DNA of 11,067 nt from an uncultured Flavobacteriales bacterium (GCA_937924345.1 CALDTD010000322.1:1-11067), one strand, 5' to 3'; positions 1 through 6,734 are shown, counted from the stretch's first letter. Numbers and translations are program-made. The notes: a model not told the origin generated them from the sequence alone.

Positions 1-697
1 CAGCAGAATCGTAACTTTCGGGATATTTCCCTGATAGATAACTATTAAAAACATCGTGTCTTGCAGATGTTAGTCCGTTGCTCCCCATTCCTCCATTATA
101 TTCTGCTTCGTACGTAGCTTGGCCAAAAGAAGCTAATCCCACAATTATATTTCCTGATTTTATGTTAGCATTATTAATTACGTCACTTTTTTTAATTCTT
201 GCAGTAACAGTAGAGTCTACAATAATAGTTCGTACCAAATCACCAACGTCTGCAGTTTCTCCTCCTGTAGAGTGTATTTGTACACCATGTTTTGCTAAAT
301 CAGCTAGTAATTCTTCTGTGCCATTAATTATGCTCGATAATACTTCTTTAGGGATTAGGTTTTTATTTCTACCAATTGTTGAAGATAATAAAATGTTATC
401 TGTAGCTCCTACGCACAATAGATCATCAATATTCATAATTAAAGCATCTTGTGCAATTCCCTTCCAAACAGAAAGATCGCCTGTCTCTTTCCAGTACATA
501 TAAGCCAAGCTAGATTTTGTTCCTGCACCATCTGCATGCATTATTATGCAATGTTCTTCCGATCCAGTAAGATAGTCAGGAATTATTTTACAAAAAGCGG
601 ACGGGAACAATCCTTTATCTACATTTTTGATTGCTGCATGTACATCTTCTTTGCCAGCAGAAACCCCTCTTAAATTATATCTCGACTCTTCACTCAT
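1..697 (-). CDS. purM: Phosphoribosylformylglycinamidine cyclo-ligase (AIR synthase, PurM), Bacteroidota type, 3' end outside window
   Basis: My translation of the minus strand from the ATG at 697 gives 232 uninterrupted codons that run off the window edge, so only the N-terminal part is present. PurM closes FGAM to aminoimidazole ribonucleotide with ATP in cytoplasmic purine synthesis. Visible features are the glycine-rich HADGAGTK segment (about residues 54-61), NIDDLLCVGATDN (89-101), STGGETADVGD (143-153) and a GGMGSNGLTSARHDVF segment (202-217). These fit the PurM/AIR-synthase-related N-terminal fold, and the wording matches the longer Bacteroidota form as I recall it. The ATG at 697 is chosen because the alignment-like opening (SRYNLRGVSAGKEDVHAAIK) follows at once and a terminator lies just upstream. 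A T7 run at 187-193 inside the gene does not break the frame. The family call is firm; a paralogous 'AIR synthase-related' role is less likely but possible. Confidence 0.88.
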   Translation of the reverse strand, partial: MSEESRYNLRGVSAGKEDVHAAIKNVDKGLFPSAFCKIIPDYLTGSEEHCIIMHADGAGTKSSLAYMYWKETGDLSVWKGIAQDALIMNIDDLLCVGATDNILLSSTIGRNKNLIPKEVLSSIINGTEELLADLAKHGVQIHSTGGETADVGDLVRTIIVDSTVTARIKKSDVINNANIKSGNIIVGLASFGQATYEAEYNGGMGSNGLTSARHDVFNSYLSGKYPESYDSA

Positions 698-718
698 CTT
701 TATTTGATTTTATTGAGT

Positions 719-755
719 AAAAAAAAACATCCTATCGATTTGAATAGGATGTTTT
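719..755 (-). terminator. Intrinsic terminator after the OmpA-family gene
   Basis: On the minus strand AAAACATCCTAT (755-744) pairs perfectly with ATAGGATGTTTT (735-724) across an 8-nt loop (743-736). The RNA then carries an uninterrupted run of U; the A run on the plus strand covers 719-727 and partly overlaps the stem. It sits about 20 bp after the stop codon of the OmpA-family gene (774-776) and ends 21 bp before the purM start, so it most likely ends the upstream transcript. The stem is AT-rich at its base, with four G-C pairs in the middle. Confidence 0.9.
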
Positions 756-773
756 AACTAATTTAAAATTTAT

Positions 774-2783
774 CTATTGTCCTCCAGAAGGTTTGTAATC
801 GTAACTTAATACTCTAAATTGAGTACGTCTGTTTCTCTGGTGAGCAGCCTCTTGCTCTTCCTTAGTTGACATTTTTTCAATAGTATCGCATTCTAAACCA
901 ATTGCTCTAGGTATCGTTTCTCCCATACCTTTTGCAATCATTCTTTCTGCTGGAATTCCTTTAGTAACTAAGTAATCTACACAAGATTGAGCTCTTCTTT
1001 GAGATAGTGCTTCATTATAAGCGTCTTTACCTCTACAATCTGTATGTGCTTGTAATTCAATTATAATTTCAGGGTTCTCCATTAGAGTATTATATAAATA
1101 GTTTAATGAATCTTTTGCGTTTGTTCTTTCATTAACTAAAAGTTCTGATTTATTGTATGCATATTGAACTTCTGGAAAATCTATGACTACGTCAGCACTT
1201 GCAGGCTGCATAAACACCTCTTCTATATATCTCTTTGAAGCTTCTTCACCCTCTGTAGAGAATTTAGTTTTAGCTGCTAAGAAATCGTTCTTCTTGGTTT
1301 GTAAACCATAGTTTGTATTCTTATTAATAAATCGCTTTCCGTTTTCTTCATCAAAAATAAACTTACCTTCTTCGTCAGTAGTTTTAACAATTTGAGAACC
1401 ATCGCTTCCTAATAAAGTGATAGTTACTCCTGGAATTGGTTCGTTAGTTTCTTTGTTTTTAACATAAACTTCTAGTAAATATTTGATTTCTGGTAAACTA
1501 AAGTTGTAAATGTCATCTTTACCTTTTCCTCCTTCTCTGTTAGAAGTAAAGAAACCTTTTTGATCAGTTCCTTTTTCGAATACAATACTAAAATCATCAC
1601 CAGCTGAATTTAATGGGTATTTTAAGTTTTCAATCTTTCCCCATTTGTTTTCAGCAACTTTTTCTGCTTTAAACATATCTAACCCTCCTAAACCAACATG
1701 ACCATTAGAAGAGAAGTATAAGTTTTCATCTTGATCTAAGAAAGGAAAAACCTCATTTTCTGGTGTGTTAATTTTAGGGCCTAAGTTTACAGGCTTAGTC
1801 CAAGATTTTTCTCTTTTGTCATAAGTCGTGTACCATAAATCTTTTCCTCCAAGTCCACCGGGCATGTCTGATGCAAAAATTAATAACGTTTCTTTTTTAT
1901 TAATTGCTGGGTGTCCTACAGTTATTGAATCACTTCCTTCAGCATCACCTTTTAACCCTAAGCTTTTCGAAGACTTAAAAGATTTTCCTGACTTTGTTGC
2001 CATTAAAATGTCACAACCAATATTTTCTTTCTTTACAACAGGGCATCTTGTAAAGTACAAGTTAGTTCCTTTTGCATTAAAAATTGATGACCCTTCGTTA
2101 TCTTTAGTATTTATTGTTTCATCCATTATAACTGGCTCACCCCATTTACCTTTGTTGTCCCTAGTTGTGATCCAAAGGTCCATGTAGCTTTCTCCAGTTC
2201 TTAAATCAACACCATCTCCAGTAGCTCCATTTCTAGAAGATGAAAAGACCATTTGTGTAAATTTCTTGTCTGCCCAAGTAGGCGAAAAGTCATATTTGTC
2301 TGTATTTAGTTGAATTTCTTGTTGAACAACATGCTTTGTTGGTTCACTAATCCACTCAATTGCTTGTTTACAAGATTCTACTCCTTCTTTACCTTCTGAA
2401 TCACCAGGTTTTGCAGCTAAATATTTTTCGTAATTTCTTTTTGCAATTTTGTAGTTTGCTTGTTGTCTTTGAACATCTGCTAATTTTAAAATTACATCAG
2501 GATTAGTTTTGTCGTATTTTAACTTCACTGCTTTACCATAATATACCTCTGCTTGGTCTGGTTCTTGTAAAAAACGATAGCTCTCTCCCAATCTGTAGTT
2601 CATTCTAGCTTTTTCTTCAGGTTTGGCTTTGGCCATTGCTTTTTTATACAACTCGGTAGCCGAATAAAAATTTTCATTTTTAAAAGCAAAATCTGCATCC
2701 TTAGCAAAGTTTTTTTGCGCGTGTAGACTTGTAGAAAGCATCGCTAAAACGATAAAACAAGTTAAAAAGTTGAATGTCTTCAT
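774..2783 (-). CDS. TPR / PD40 beta-propeller / CRD / OmpA C-terminal envelope protein (PorE-like architecture)
   Basis: A 669-residue exported protein. The signal peptide (residues 1-22, ending SLHAQ) has no lipobox cysteine. TPR-like helices follow at about 25-140, then PD40-type propeller repeats at about 160-430 (for example FSPTWADKKFTQMVFSSSRN, LYFSSNGHVGLGGLDMF, KGFFTSNREGGKGKDDIY). Next is a carboxypeptidase-regulatory/CnaB-like fold at about 433-525 and an OmpA-C peptidoglycan-binding domain at about 530-660, with HTD (580-582), LSQRRA (593-598) and NRRTQFRV (651-658). The conserved Asp582 and an Arg in 596-597 suit binding of diaminopimelate-type peptidoglycan in the periplasm. This order of domains is that of Porphyromonas gingivalis PorE of the type IX secretion system, which is a lipoprotein; this one appears not to be. 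Bacteroidota carry several paralogues with this plan and no por gene is adjacent, so a T9SS role is only a possibility. It has its own candidate promoter and terminator. Confidence 0.88.
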   Translation of the reverse strand: MKTFNFLTCFIVLAMLSTSLHAQKNFAKDADFAFKNENFYSATELYKKAMAKAKPEEKARMNYRLGESYRFLQEPDQAEVYYGKAVKLKYDKTNPDVILKLADVQRQQANYKIAKRNYEKYLAAKPGDSEGKEGVESCKQAIEWISEPTKHVVQQEIQLNTDKYDFSPTWADKKFTQMVFSSSRNGATGDGVDLRTGESYMDLWITTRDNKGKWGEPVIMDETINTKDNEGSSIFNAKGTNLYFTRCPVVKKENIGCDILMATKSGKSFKSSKSLGLKGDAEGSDSITVGHPAINKKETLLIFASDMPGGLGGKDLWYTTYDKREKSWTKPVNLGPKINTPENEVFPFLDQDENLYFSSNGHVGLGGLDMFKAEKVAENKWGKIENLKYPLNSAGDDFSIVFEKGTDQKGFFTSNREGGKGKDDIYNFSLPEIKYLLEVYVKNKETNEPIPGVTITLLGSDGSQIVKTTDEEGKFIFDEENGKRFINKNTNYGLQTKKNDFLAAKTKFSTEGEEASKRYIEEVFMQPASADVVIDFPEVQYAYNKSELLVNERTNAKDSLNYLYNTLMENPEIIIELQAHTDCRGKDAYNEALSQRRAQSCVDYLVTKGIPAERMIAKGMGETIPRAIGLECDTIEKMSTKEEQEAAHQRNRRTQFRVLSYDYKPSGGQ

Positions 2784-2810
2784 ATCTTTATTTAAAATAG
2801 TTATAGTTTA

Positions 2811-2831
2811 TCTTCAGTTAAGAGCTGAAGA
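2811..2831 (-). promoter_or_regulatory. 5' leader hairpin of the OmpA-family gene
   Basis: On the minus strand TCTTCAG (2831-2825), loop CTCTTAA, then CTGAAGA (2817-2811) form a perfect 7-bp stem 27 bp upstream of the ATG at 2783. No U-run follows, so it does not look like a terminator. If the predicted promoter is right, transcription would begin at or very near the foot of this stem, placing it at the extreme 5' end of the mRNA. A role in mRNA stability or translation is inference only. Confidence 0.45.
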
Positions 2832-2835
2832 GATG

Positions 2836-2869
2836 CGAAAATAAACAATTATATTTATTTTTCAACAAA
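2836..2869 (-). promoter_or_regulatory. Candidate Bacteroidota -33/-7 promoter for the OmpA-family gene
   Basis: On the minus strand a TTTGTTG segment (2869-2863) is followed after 19 nt by TATTTTCG (2843-2836). This is one mismatch from the Bacteroidota -7 consensus TAnnTTTG, with the usual spacing to a TTG-containing -33 element. A start site near 2830 would give a leader of about 47 nt. The region between the preceding gene (stop at 2909) and the ATG at 2783 is otherwise AT-rich and empty. Confidence 0.45.
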
Positions 2870-2908
2870 AAGAGAAAAAAACAACTTGATTTTATTCTTT
2901 TGCTTTTG

Positions 2909-3584
2909 CTAGAGAACTATTCCTAGATTAATTTCCAAGTTACTATCAAACCCTTTTATACTTAGAGGGGTAAATACTGTTGAGTATTCACCTTCATAGT
3001 CTTTGTTTTCAAGATTAGGTGTTTCTTTTCCTGTTTTGTATCCTAACTTTACAAAAGCTCCTAAGATTATGTTTTTTTAAAATATTTACTTGATAACCTA
3101 ATGTTCCTCCTGCAGCAATAGACATTAAATTAGCTTCTAGATTTATATTATTATCTTTTCCGAAATACGGTACTGTACTCTCCGTTGTGAAGCTATAACT
3201 AGCTGTTCCTCCACTAATTTTTAAATAAGGGCCAATATATAAGCCTGAAAAGGTATTTTTATTACTAATAAGGTAGTGGCTCCACTGAATTCTTAAGTTA
3301 TAAAATTTAAAAGATTCTACTGTGTTTTGAAATGTTTTTAATGATTGACTTAGAGAATCAAATATGCTTTCGGTCGTTTTGTTAGACCATGATGAACTTC
3401 CTATTGCAATTTCGAAAGTATTTTTATCGTTTATTGATTTTTCTATTGAACCCTCTATACTTTCTCTAAAAATAGATAATCCGTTAAATTTTATGTTAAT
3501 GTCTTTCTGAATTGAATTATCTGACTGAGCATTACTTTCTGCAAATAGTAATAAAATTGAAGTGATTAATAATAGCGTTTTCAT
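2909..3584 (-). pseudogene. Exported outer-membrane beta-barrel protein, frame broken at an A7 run
   Basis: The observed frame opens at 3584 with a clear signal peptide (MKTLLLITSILLLFAESNAQ) and gives 189 residues, but its last residues are basic and out of character. One base less in the A7 run (plus-strand T7, 3072-3078) restores a frame to the TAG at 2909-2911. The tail then reads GAFVKLGYKTGKETP...SNLEINLGIVL, a beta-strand pattern closing in a hydrophobic C-terminal residue, as in Bacteroidota barrels. The rebuilt protein has 224 residues. The aromatic segment FYNLRIQWSHYLISNKN followed by GLYIGPYLKISGG resembles small outer-membrane barrel proteins of the DUF3575/porin-like kind; the exact family is not recognised. 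It lies 83 bp after the preceding broken barrel gene. Whether the break is real, rescued by slippage, or a sequence error cannot be told from the sequence. Confidence 0.7.
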
Positions 3585-3604
3585 AAATTTAAAATTTAGA
3601 TCAT

Positions 3605-3627
3605 TTGATTTTAGCCCAATTGATTTT
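3605..3627. repeat. Direct repeat TTGATTTT x2 upstream of the barrel gene
   Basis: TTGATTTT occurs at 3605-3612 and again at 3620-3627, separated by AGCCCAA, a period of 15 bp. It ends about 20 bp upstream of the start codon at 3584 on the minus strand. Short and AT-rich, so it may be chance; a binding site for a regulator is possible. The remainder of the 83-bp gap (3585-3667) shows no convincing promoter or terminator. Confidence 0.3.
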
Positions 3628-3667
3628 CAATAAGCTATTTTTTGTTAAGAATATTAAGGGGCGACTT

Positions 3668-4314
3668 TTATAACTTAATTGCTAGAGCTGTACTAAAAGA
3701 ATAACTTTTAAGTTTAGTATCAGTTTGATCTTTGACATTATATATAAAGGTTTGCCCTTCCTTATTTAGCCCTTTGTAACATGTAAGGTTAAGACTTAAC
3801 TTATCATTTAAGTTATATTTAATTCCTGTTTTTATACCTAGATCTGAAATAAAACTATCATAAACAGGTGTTTCTTTGTATGTTTTATAGCGATACTCAA
3901 TTCCTAAAATTGAGGTAATCTTATTAAATTTAACATTTAACAGTAGTGGAATTGCAAGTTGAGAATGATATTTTGTAATGTTGAAGTTTTCTGATTCATT
4001 ATCAGTGTCATTATTAAACCTATTCTTATAGCTAATAAGATTGCTGTCTAAAGAAGAAGTAGATGCATCTTTAGTGTTTGTGTTTTACAATTAATTAACT
4101 AATTAACTCCCATTTCAAGGCCAATTTTTTCATTGAAGTTATGGATATAATAGACTCCTGCTTTTATACCCGGAGTTAGCGGATTAGAAACTTCTTTTAC
4201 ATTATCAGTGGTTCCAAAACCGGTTATCCCAAATTGAATTCCAAAATCATGTTGTGCGAGTGTTATATTTTGAATTGCAATAAGTAACACTCTGAATAAA
4301 TTTATTTTTCTCAT
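3668..4314 (-). pseudogene. Exported outer-membrane beta-barrel protein, broken by an in-frame stop and a frameshift
   Basis: I place the start at the ATG at 4314 because a second signal-peptide-like segment begins there (MRKINLFRVLLIAIQNITLAQ) and the mature part begins HDFGIQFGITGFG, a typical barrel opening. The frame ends at TAG (4099-4101) after KIGLEMGVN. A different frame then carries 130-odd residues of clear barrel sequence (TKDASTSSLDSN..., ITSILGIEYRYKTYKETP, IKTGIKYNLNDKLSLNL) to SYSFSTALAIKL and TAA at 3668-3670, with no start codon of its own. Joining the two needs one added base between about 4082 and 4098 and removal of the TAG; the rebuilt length is 215 residues. The function is unknown beyond an outer-membrane barrel. 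Two lesions away from long homopolymers make true decay more likely here than in its neighbours. Confidence 0.65.
4092..4107. repeat. 8-bp tandem duplication TAATTAAC x2 at the break point of the barrel gene
   Basis: TAATTAAC is repeated back to back at 4092-4099 and 4100-4107, exactly where the barrel reading frame stops (TAG at 4099-4101). Removing one copy puts the two coding frames in phase but still leaves stop codons, so a single duplication does not explain the whole lesion. Confidence 0.6.
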
Positions 4315-4563
4315 AGCTTTAATTTTTTTTATTGTTTCATCTACTATGATGTCATTTTTTAAAATGGTTGCACTTAATGTGTCATTATTTTTTAAATAGG
4401 TAGAGTCATTTATAATGTAAACTCCTTTGGCCCTATTTATTTCGTTGCTTTTTTCAACTTTTATAGTATCGTAAATTCTTATAGTGTCGTAAACGAATAT
4501 AGTATCTTGAGCTTTTATAGAATTAGCACCAAGTATTAAGGTTAAAATGTATACTAATTTCAT
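4315..4563 (-). CDS. Small exported protein of unknown function with DTIxxY repeats
   Basis: The frame opens at ATG 4563, whose A is also the last base of the preceding sigma-factor stop codon (TAATG overlap), suggesting translational coupling. A signal peptide is visible at residues 1-19 (MKLVYILTLILGANSIKAQ). It is followed by three six-residue units DTIFVY, DTIRIY, DTIKVE (20-37), then a polar region with NDSTYLKNNDTLSAT. No family is recognised; such 'YDTI' repeats are common just after signal peptides in Bacteroidota envelope proteins. As written, the frame continues without a stop into the next gene (total 154 residues to 4099), joining two signal peptides in one chain. A one-base change in the A8 run (plus T8, 4323-4330) would end this protein at about 80-84 residues, at TAA 4319-4321 or TGA 4311-4313, just before or overlapping the ATG at 4314. 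I therefore treat it as a separate gene. Confidence 0.6.
4453..4506 (-). repeat. Three 18-bp tandem repeats encoding DTIxxY
   Basis: On the minus strand three consecutive 18-nt units begin GATACTATA, GACACTATA and GATACTATA and encode DTIFVY, DTIRIY and DTIKVE. The units are imperfect at DNA level but keep period and reading frame, as expected for an old in-gene duplication under protein-level selection. Confidence 0.75.
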
Positions 4564-5546
4564 TATTTTAATACCGTATCGTTAATTATAACTTGTTTAT
4601 GAACTATTACTGGAACCTGAATTAAGATTTGCTTTTTCTTATTTTTTGTTTTTAGTTTTTTTTTGTCCATTGAGTCTTTTTGATGAACTTTATTAAATAA
4701 ACTGTCTAACTCAATTATATAGCGATCAATATCTAACTTTAAGAACTGATCTAGTTCTTTTAGCTCCAAGATAGAATAGGTTTGATGATCATTTTTTTTA
4801 GTATAAAGAAAAAAAAGCCCCCCAAGGTTGAACAAATTATAAAAAAGGTGGCTAATTTATTTAAAACAGAAAACCTTTTTTCTTCTTTAATCAAAGTTTT
4901 AGAGAATGTGTATTTATTTACATTCGTTTTCATCTCAAAATTTTTAAAACTATTGGCATATAATCTGTCAATAGAAAAATAGAATGGAATAAATAATAAT
5001 AAATATTTCTTTGTTTTCTTTTTTTCTTTGTTTTGAGCTTTTTCAAACAGTATATCCTGTAATTTTTTTCTTGCCCTGTTTAAGTGTGACTTGGAAGTAT
5101 TAACAGAAATATCTAGTATTTCGCTAATTTCCTTATGTGTCTTTTTTTCTAAAACGTATAAATTAAAAACCATTCTATGGTGAGTTGATAAAAGTTCAAT
5201 CGCACTTAATAAATCAGAAACCTCAAAGTTAGCTTGATGAACTTGAGTTTTTTTATTTTGATAATGTTCAACTTCTTCTATTTTATTAAAATGATAGTCT
5301 AAAAGGTCGTCTGTTTTATTTACAGTGTTTTTTTTTTCTTAAATATTGTAACGCTGTATTAACTGTAATTTGATAAAGCCATCCATCAAACGAACCTTTT
5401 CCCGAATAGGAGTCAACTTTTTGTATTGCTATTTCAAAAGCATCGTGTATAATATCTTCTGCAACTTCATCAGAGTTAACATACCTCCTACAAACCCCTT
5501 TCAGCTTACTAGAGTTATTTTCATAAATGTGCTCCCATTTTCTCAT
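4563..5546 (-). pseudogene. ECF sigma-70 factor with C-terminal membrane tail, two compensating frameshifts
   Basis: ATG 5546 opens sigma region 2 (about residues 5-70: VCRRYVNSDEVAEDIIHDAFEIAIQ... FDGWLYQITVNTALQYL) and the observed frame stops at 5316. Dropping one A from the A10 run (plus T10, 5328-5337) leads straight into region 4 (about 112-168: LLSAIELLSTHHRMVFNLY... HKEISEILDISVNTSKSHLNRARKKL), with its helix-turn-helix. A basic linker and two hydrophobic stretches follow (about 181-192 YLLLFIPFYFSI and 226-249 SVLNKLATFFIIC...GGFFFFIL). The frame is lost again near 4792-4823 (A8, T8 and G6 runs). One added base gives a polar tail ending VPVIVHKQVIINDTVLK, with TAA at 4563-4565. The rebuilt length is 327 residues; segments one and three share a frame. 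It lies 12 bp after the PagL-like gene and overlaps the next start. ECF factors direct RNA polymerase to envelope genes; a sigma fused to a membrane anchor suggests self-contained control, which is inference. Confidence 0.8.
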
Positions 5547-5558
5547 AATAGCTTTTAT

Positions 5559-6734
5559 TTAAAATGAATACCCAATGTTCCATTCTATAAAATCAGAAAT
5601 ATGAAAATCATATGCTCTTAAATTAAACCCTATAAAGGCCTTTTTCTTTGTGTTGTACCTAACTCCTAATCTTTGATAAAAGTTTGGAATATAGTCTAAC
5701 TTTATTCCTCTGTAAATATAAAAAGATGGTTGAACCAAAATAGAAACTTGCCCAACTTTTAACTCATACGCTAAATAAGAACTTAACTGGAGATTTGTTT
5801 TAGGTTTTTTACTTGATGATATTTCTCCGTTGTCTTTTATAATTTGTTCTATTACAATTGAATTTGCAGAGTTATTTGTTAATGCTAACCCTACCCCCAT
5901 TTTATTTTGTCTGTTTAGGTTCTTACTTACAGTTGCAGAAACTCCGATAACAGGTAAGGTTTTGGTATTGAAATTATACTTTTCTGACCCAATTGTATCT
6001 AAACTAAGTAAAGTGCTTTTTGAAGCTGCAAAGAAAGAAAAATCATATAATAGTTTTTTGACTATTGCCTCTTTATGCTCTTGTTTATTTAATGCTAGTT
6101 CCTTACCAAAATTATAATTTAATCCAATTACAGTATTACCTATGTTTATTCCAAAATTGGGAAGCTTTGTAGCGCCATTTGAGTAATGCGTTAGCCCTAA
6201 GTCTAGGTTTAGTTCTAGATTTTTTAAAACTTTTCGTCTAAGGTTAATTCCTAGCTCTATATAAAAACTTGTTTTAGATCCTATAGAAATATTTATACCG
6301 TTTTGAGAAAAAGGTTTCCATCCTATTGCTGCTCCAAGACCTAGATAGTAACCAAAGGAATATTTGTCTTTTTGAATGAACGGAGCATCATAAAATCCTG
6401 AAATAACAATAGGTTGTCCTATTTCGTCTTTAAACTTGAGATCTCCATTTTTAAACTTTGTTTTAAAGATTTGAAAACCAACTTTTGGAAAATTAAAACT
6501 TGAATGCCAAGGTTTTGATGATAACCTTTTTTGAACTTTAACCCCTTTGCGGTTAGAATAAACAACCGGATAAGAAAACCCTGTATTTCCTTTAATAAGT
6601 GCGTTAGTTTCAAATACACTTCCAAGGCCTCCCATTAAAGAAATAGAATATAATTTTTCAGAATAAGCCTGTCCAAAAATTGATGTTTTTAATATTAAAA
6701 GCCCGATTAGAATGATTACCTTTCTCTTTCGCAT
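5559..6734 (-). CDS. Outer-membrane lipid A deacylase (PagL) / acyloxyacyl hydrolase family protein
   Basis: An intact 391-residue exported protein: signal peptide about 1-22 (IILIGLLILKTSIFGQ), then alternating beta-strand segments ending in WNIGYSF, the aromatic C-terminus of an outer-membrane barrel. Residues 181-195 read LTHYSNGATKLPNFG; His183 and Ser185 match the catalytic H-x-S of PagL-type lipid A 3-O-deacylases, which remove an acyl chain from lipid A in the outer membrane. At Ser+12, where Pseudomonas PagL has its catalytic Glu, this protein has Asn197, so activity is uncertain. It is more than twice the length of classical PagL; residues about 220-391 form a second strand-rich half (YDFSFFAASKSTL..., VGQVSILVQPSFYIYRGIK...). 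The sigma-factor gene starts 12 bp downstream, suggesting a shared transcript. No convincing promoter is seen in the 81-bp AT-rich gap upstream. A non-enzymatic barrel is the main alternative. Confidence 0.72.
   Translation of the reverse strand: MRKRKVIILIGLLILKTSIFGQAYSEKLYSISLMGGLGSVFETNALIKGNTGFSYPVVYSNRKGVKVQKRLSSKPWHSSFNFPKVGFQIFKTKFKNGDLKFKDEIGQPIVISGFYDAPFIQKDKYSFGYYLGLGAAIGWKPFSQNGINISIGSKTSFYIELGINLRRKVLKNLELNLDLGLTHYSNGATKLPNFGINIGNTVIGLNYNFGKELALNKQEHKEAIVKKLLYDFSFFAASKSTLLSLDTIGSEKYNFNTKTLPVIGVSATVSKNLNRQNKMGVGLALTNNSANSIVIEQIIKDNGEISSSKKPKTNLQLSSYLAYELKVGQVSILVQPSFYIYRGIKLDYIPNFYQRLGVRYNTKKKAFIGFNLRAYDFHISDFIEWNIGYSF

Noticed and set aside
78..673. Two plus-strand open frames (78-503 and 449-673)
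   Set aside because: They lie opposite the clear purM coding sequence and have no recognisable domains.
1828..2187. Plus-strand open frame opposite the OmpA-family gene
   Set aside because: Antisense shadow of a strongly coding propeller region; low-complexity and no start signal.
4092..4107. The 8-bp tandem duplication as the only cause of the barrel-gene break
   Set aside because: Removing one copy aligns the frames but leaves TAA codons, so at least one more change is needed.
4563..4835. A separate 90-aa gene starting at TTG 4835
   Set aside because: The start codon is weak, and the sequence reads naturally as the C-terminal tail of the sigma factor in the same frame as its first segment.
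2909..5546. Insertion sequence, prophage or integron as the origin of the broken segment
   Set aside because: No transposase, integrase, terminal inverted repeats or flanking target duplications were seen; base composition resembles the flanks.
6419..6625. Minus-strand open frame overlapping the PagL-like gene in another frame
   Set aside because: Alternative frame inside an intact gene with no independent support.
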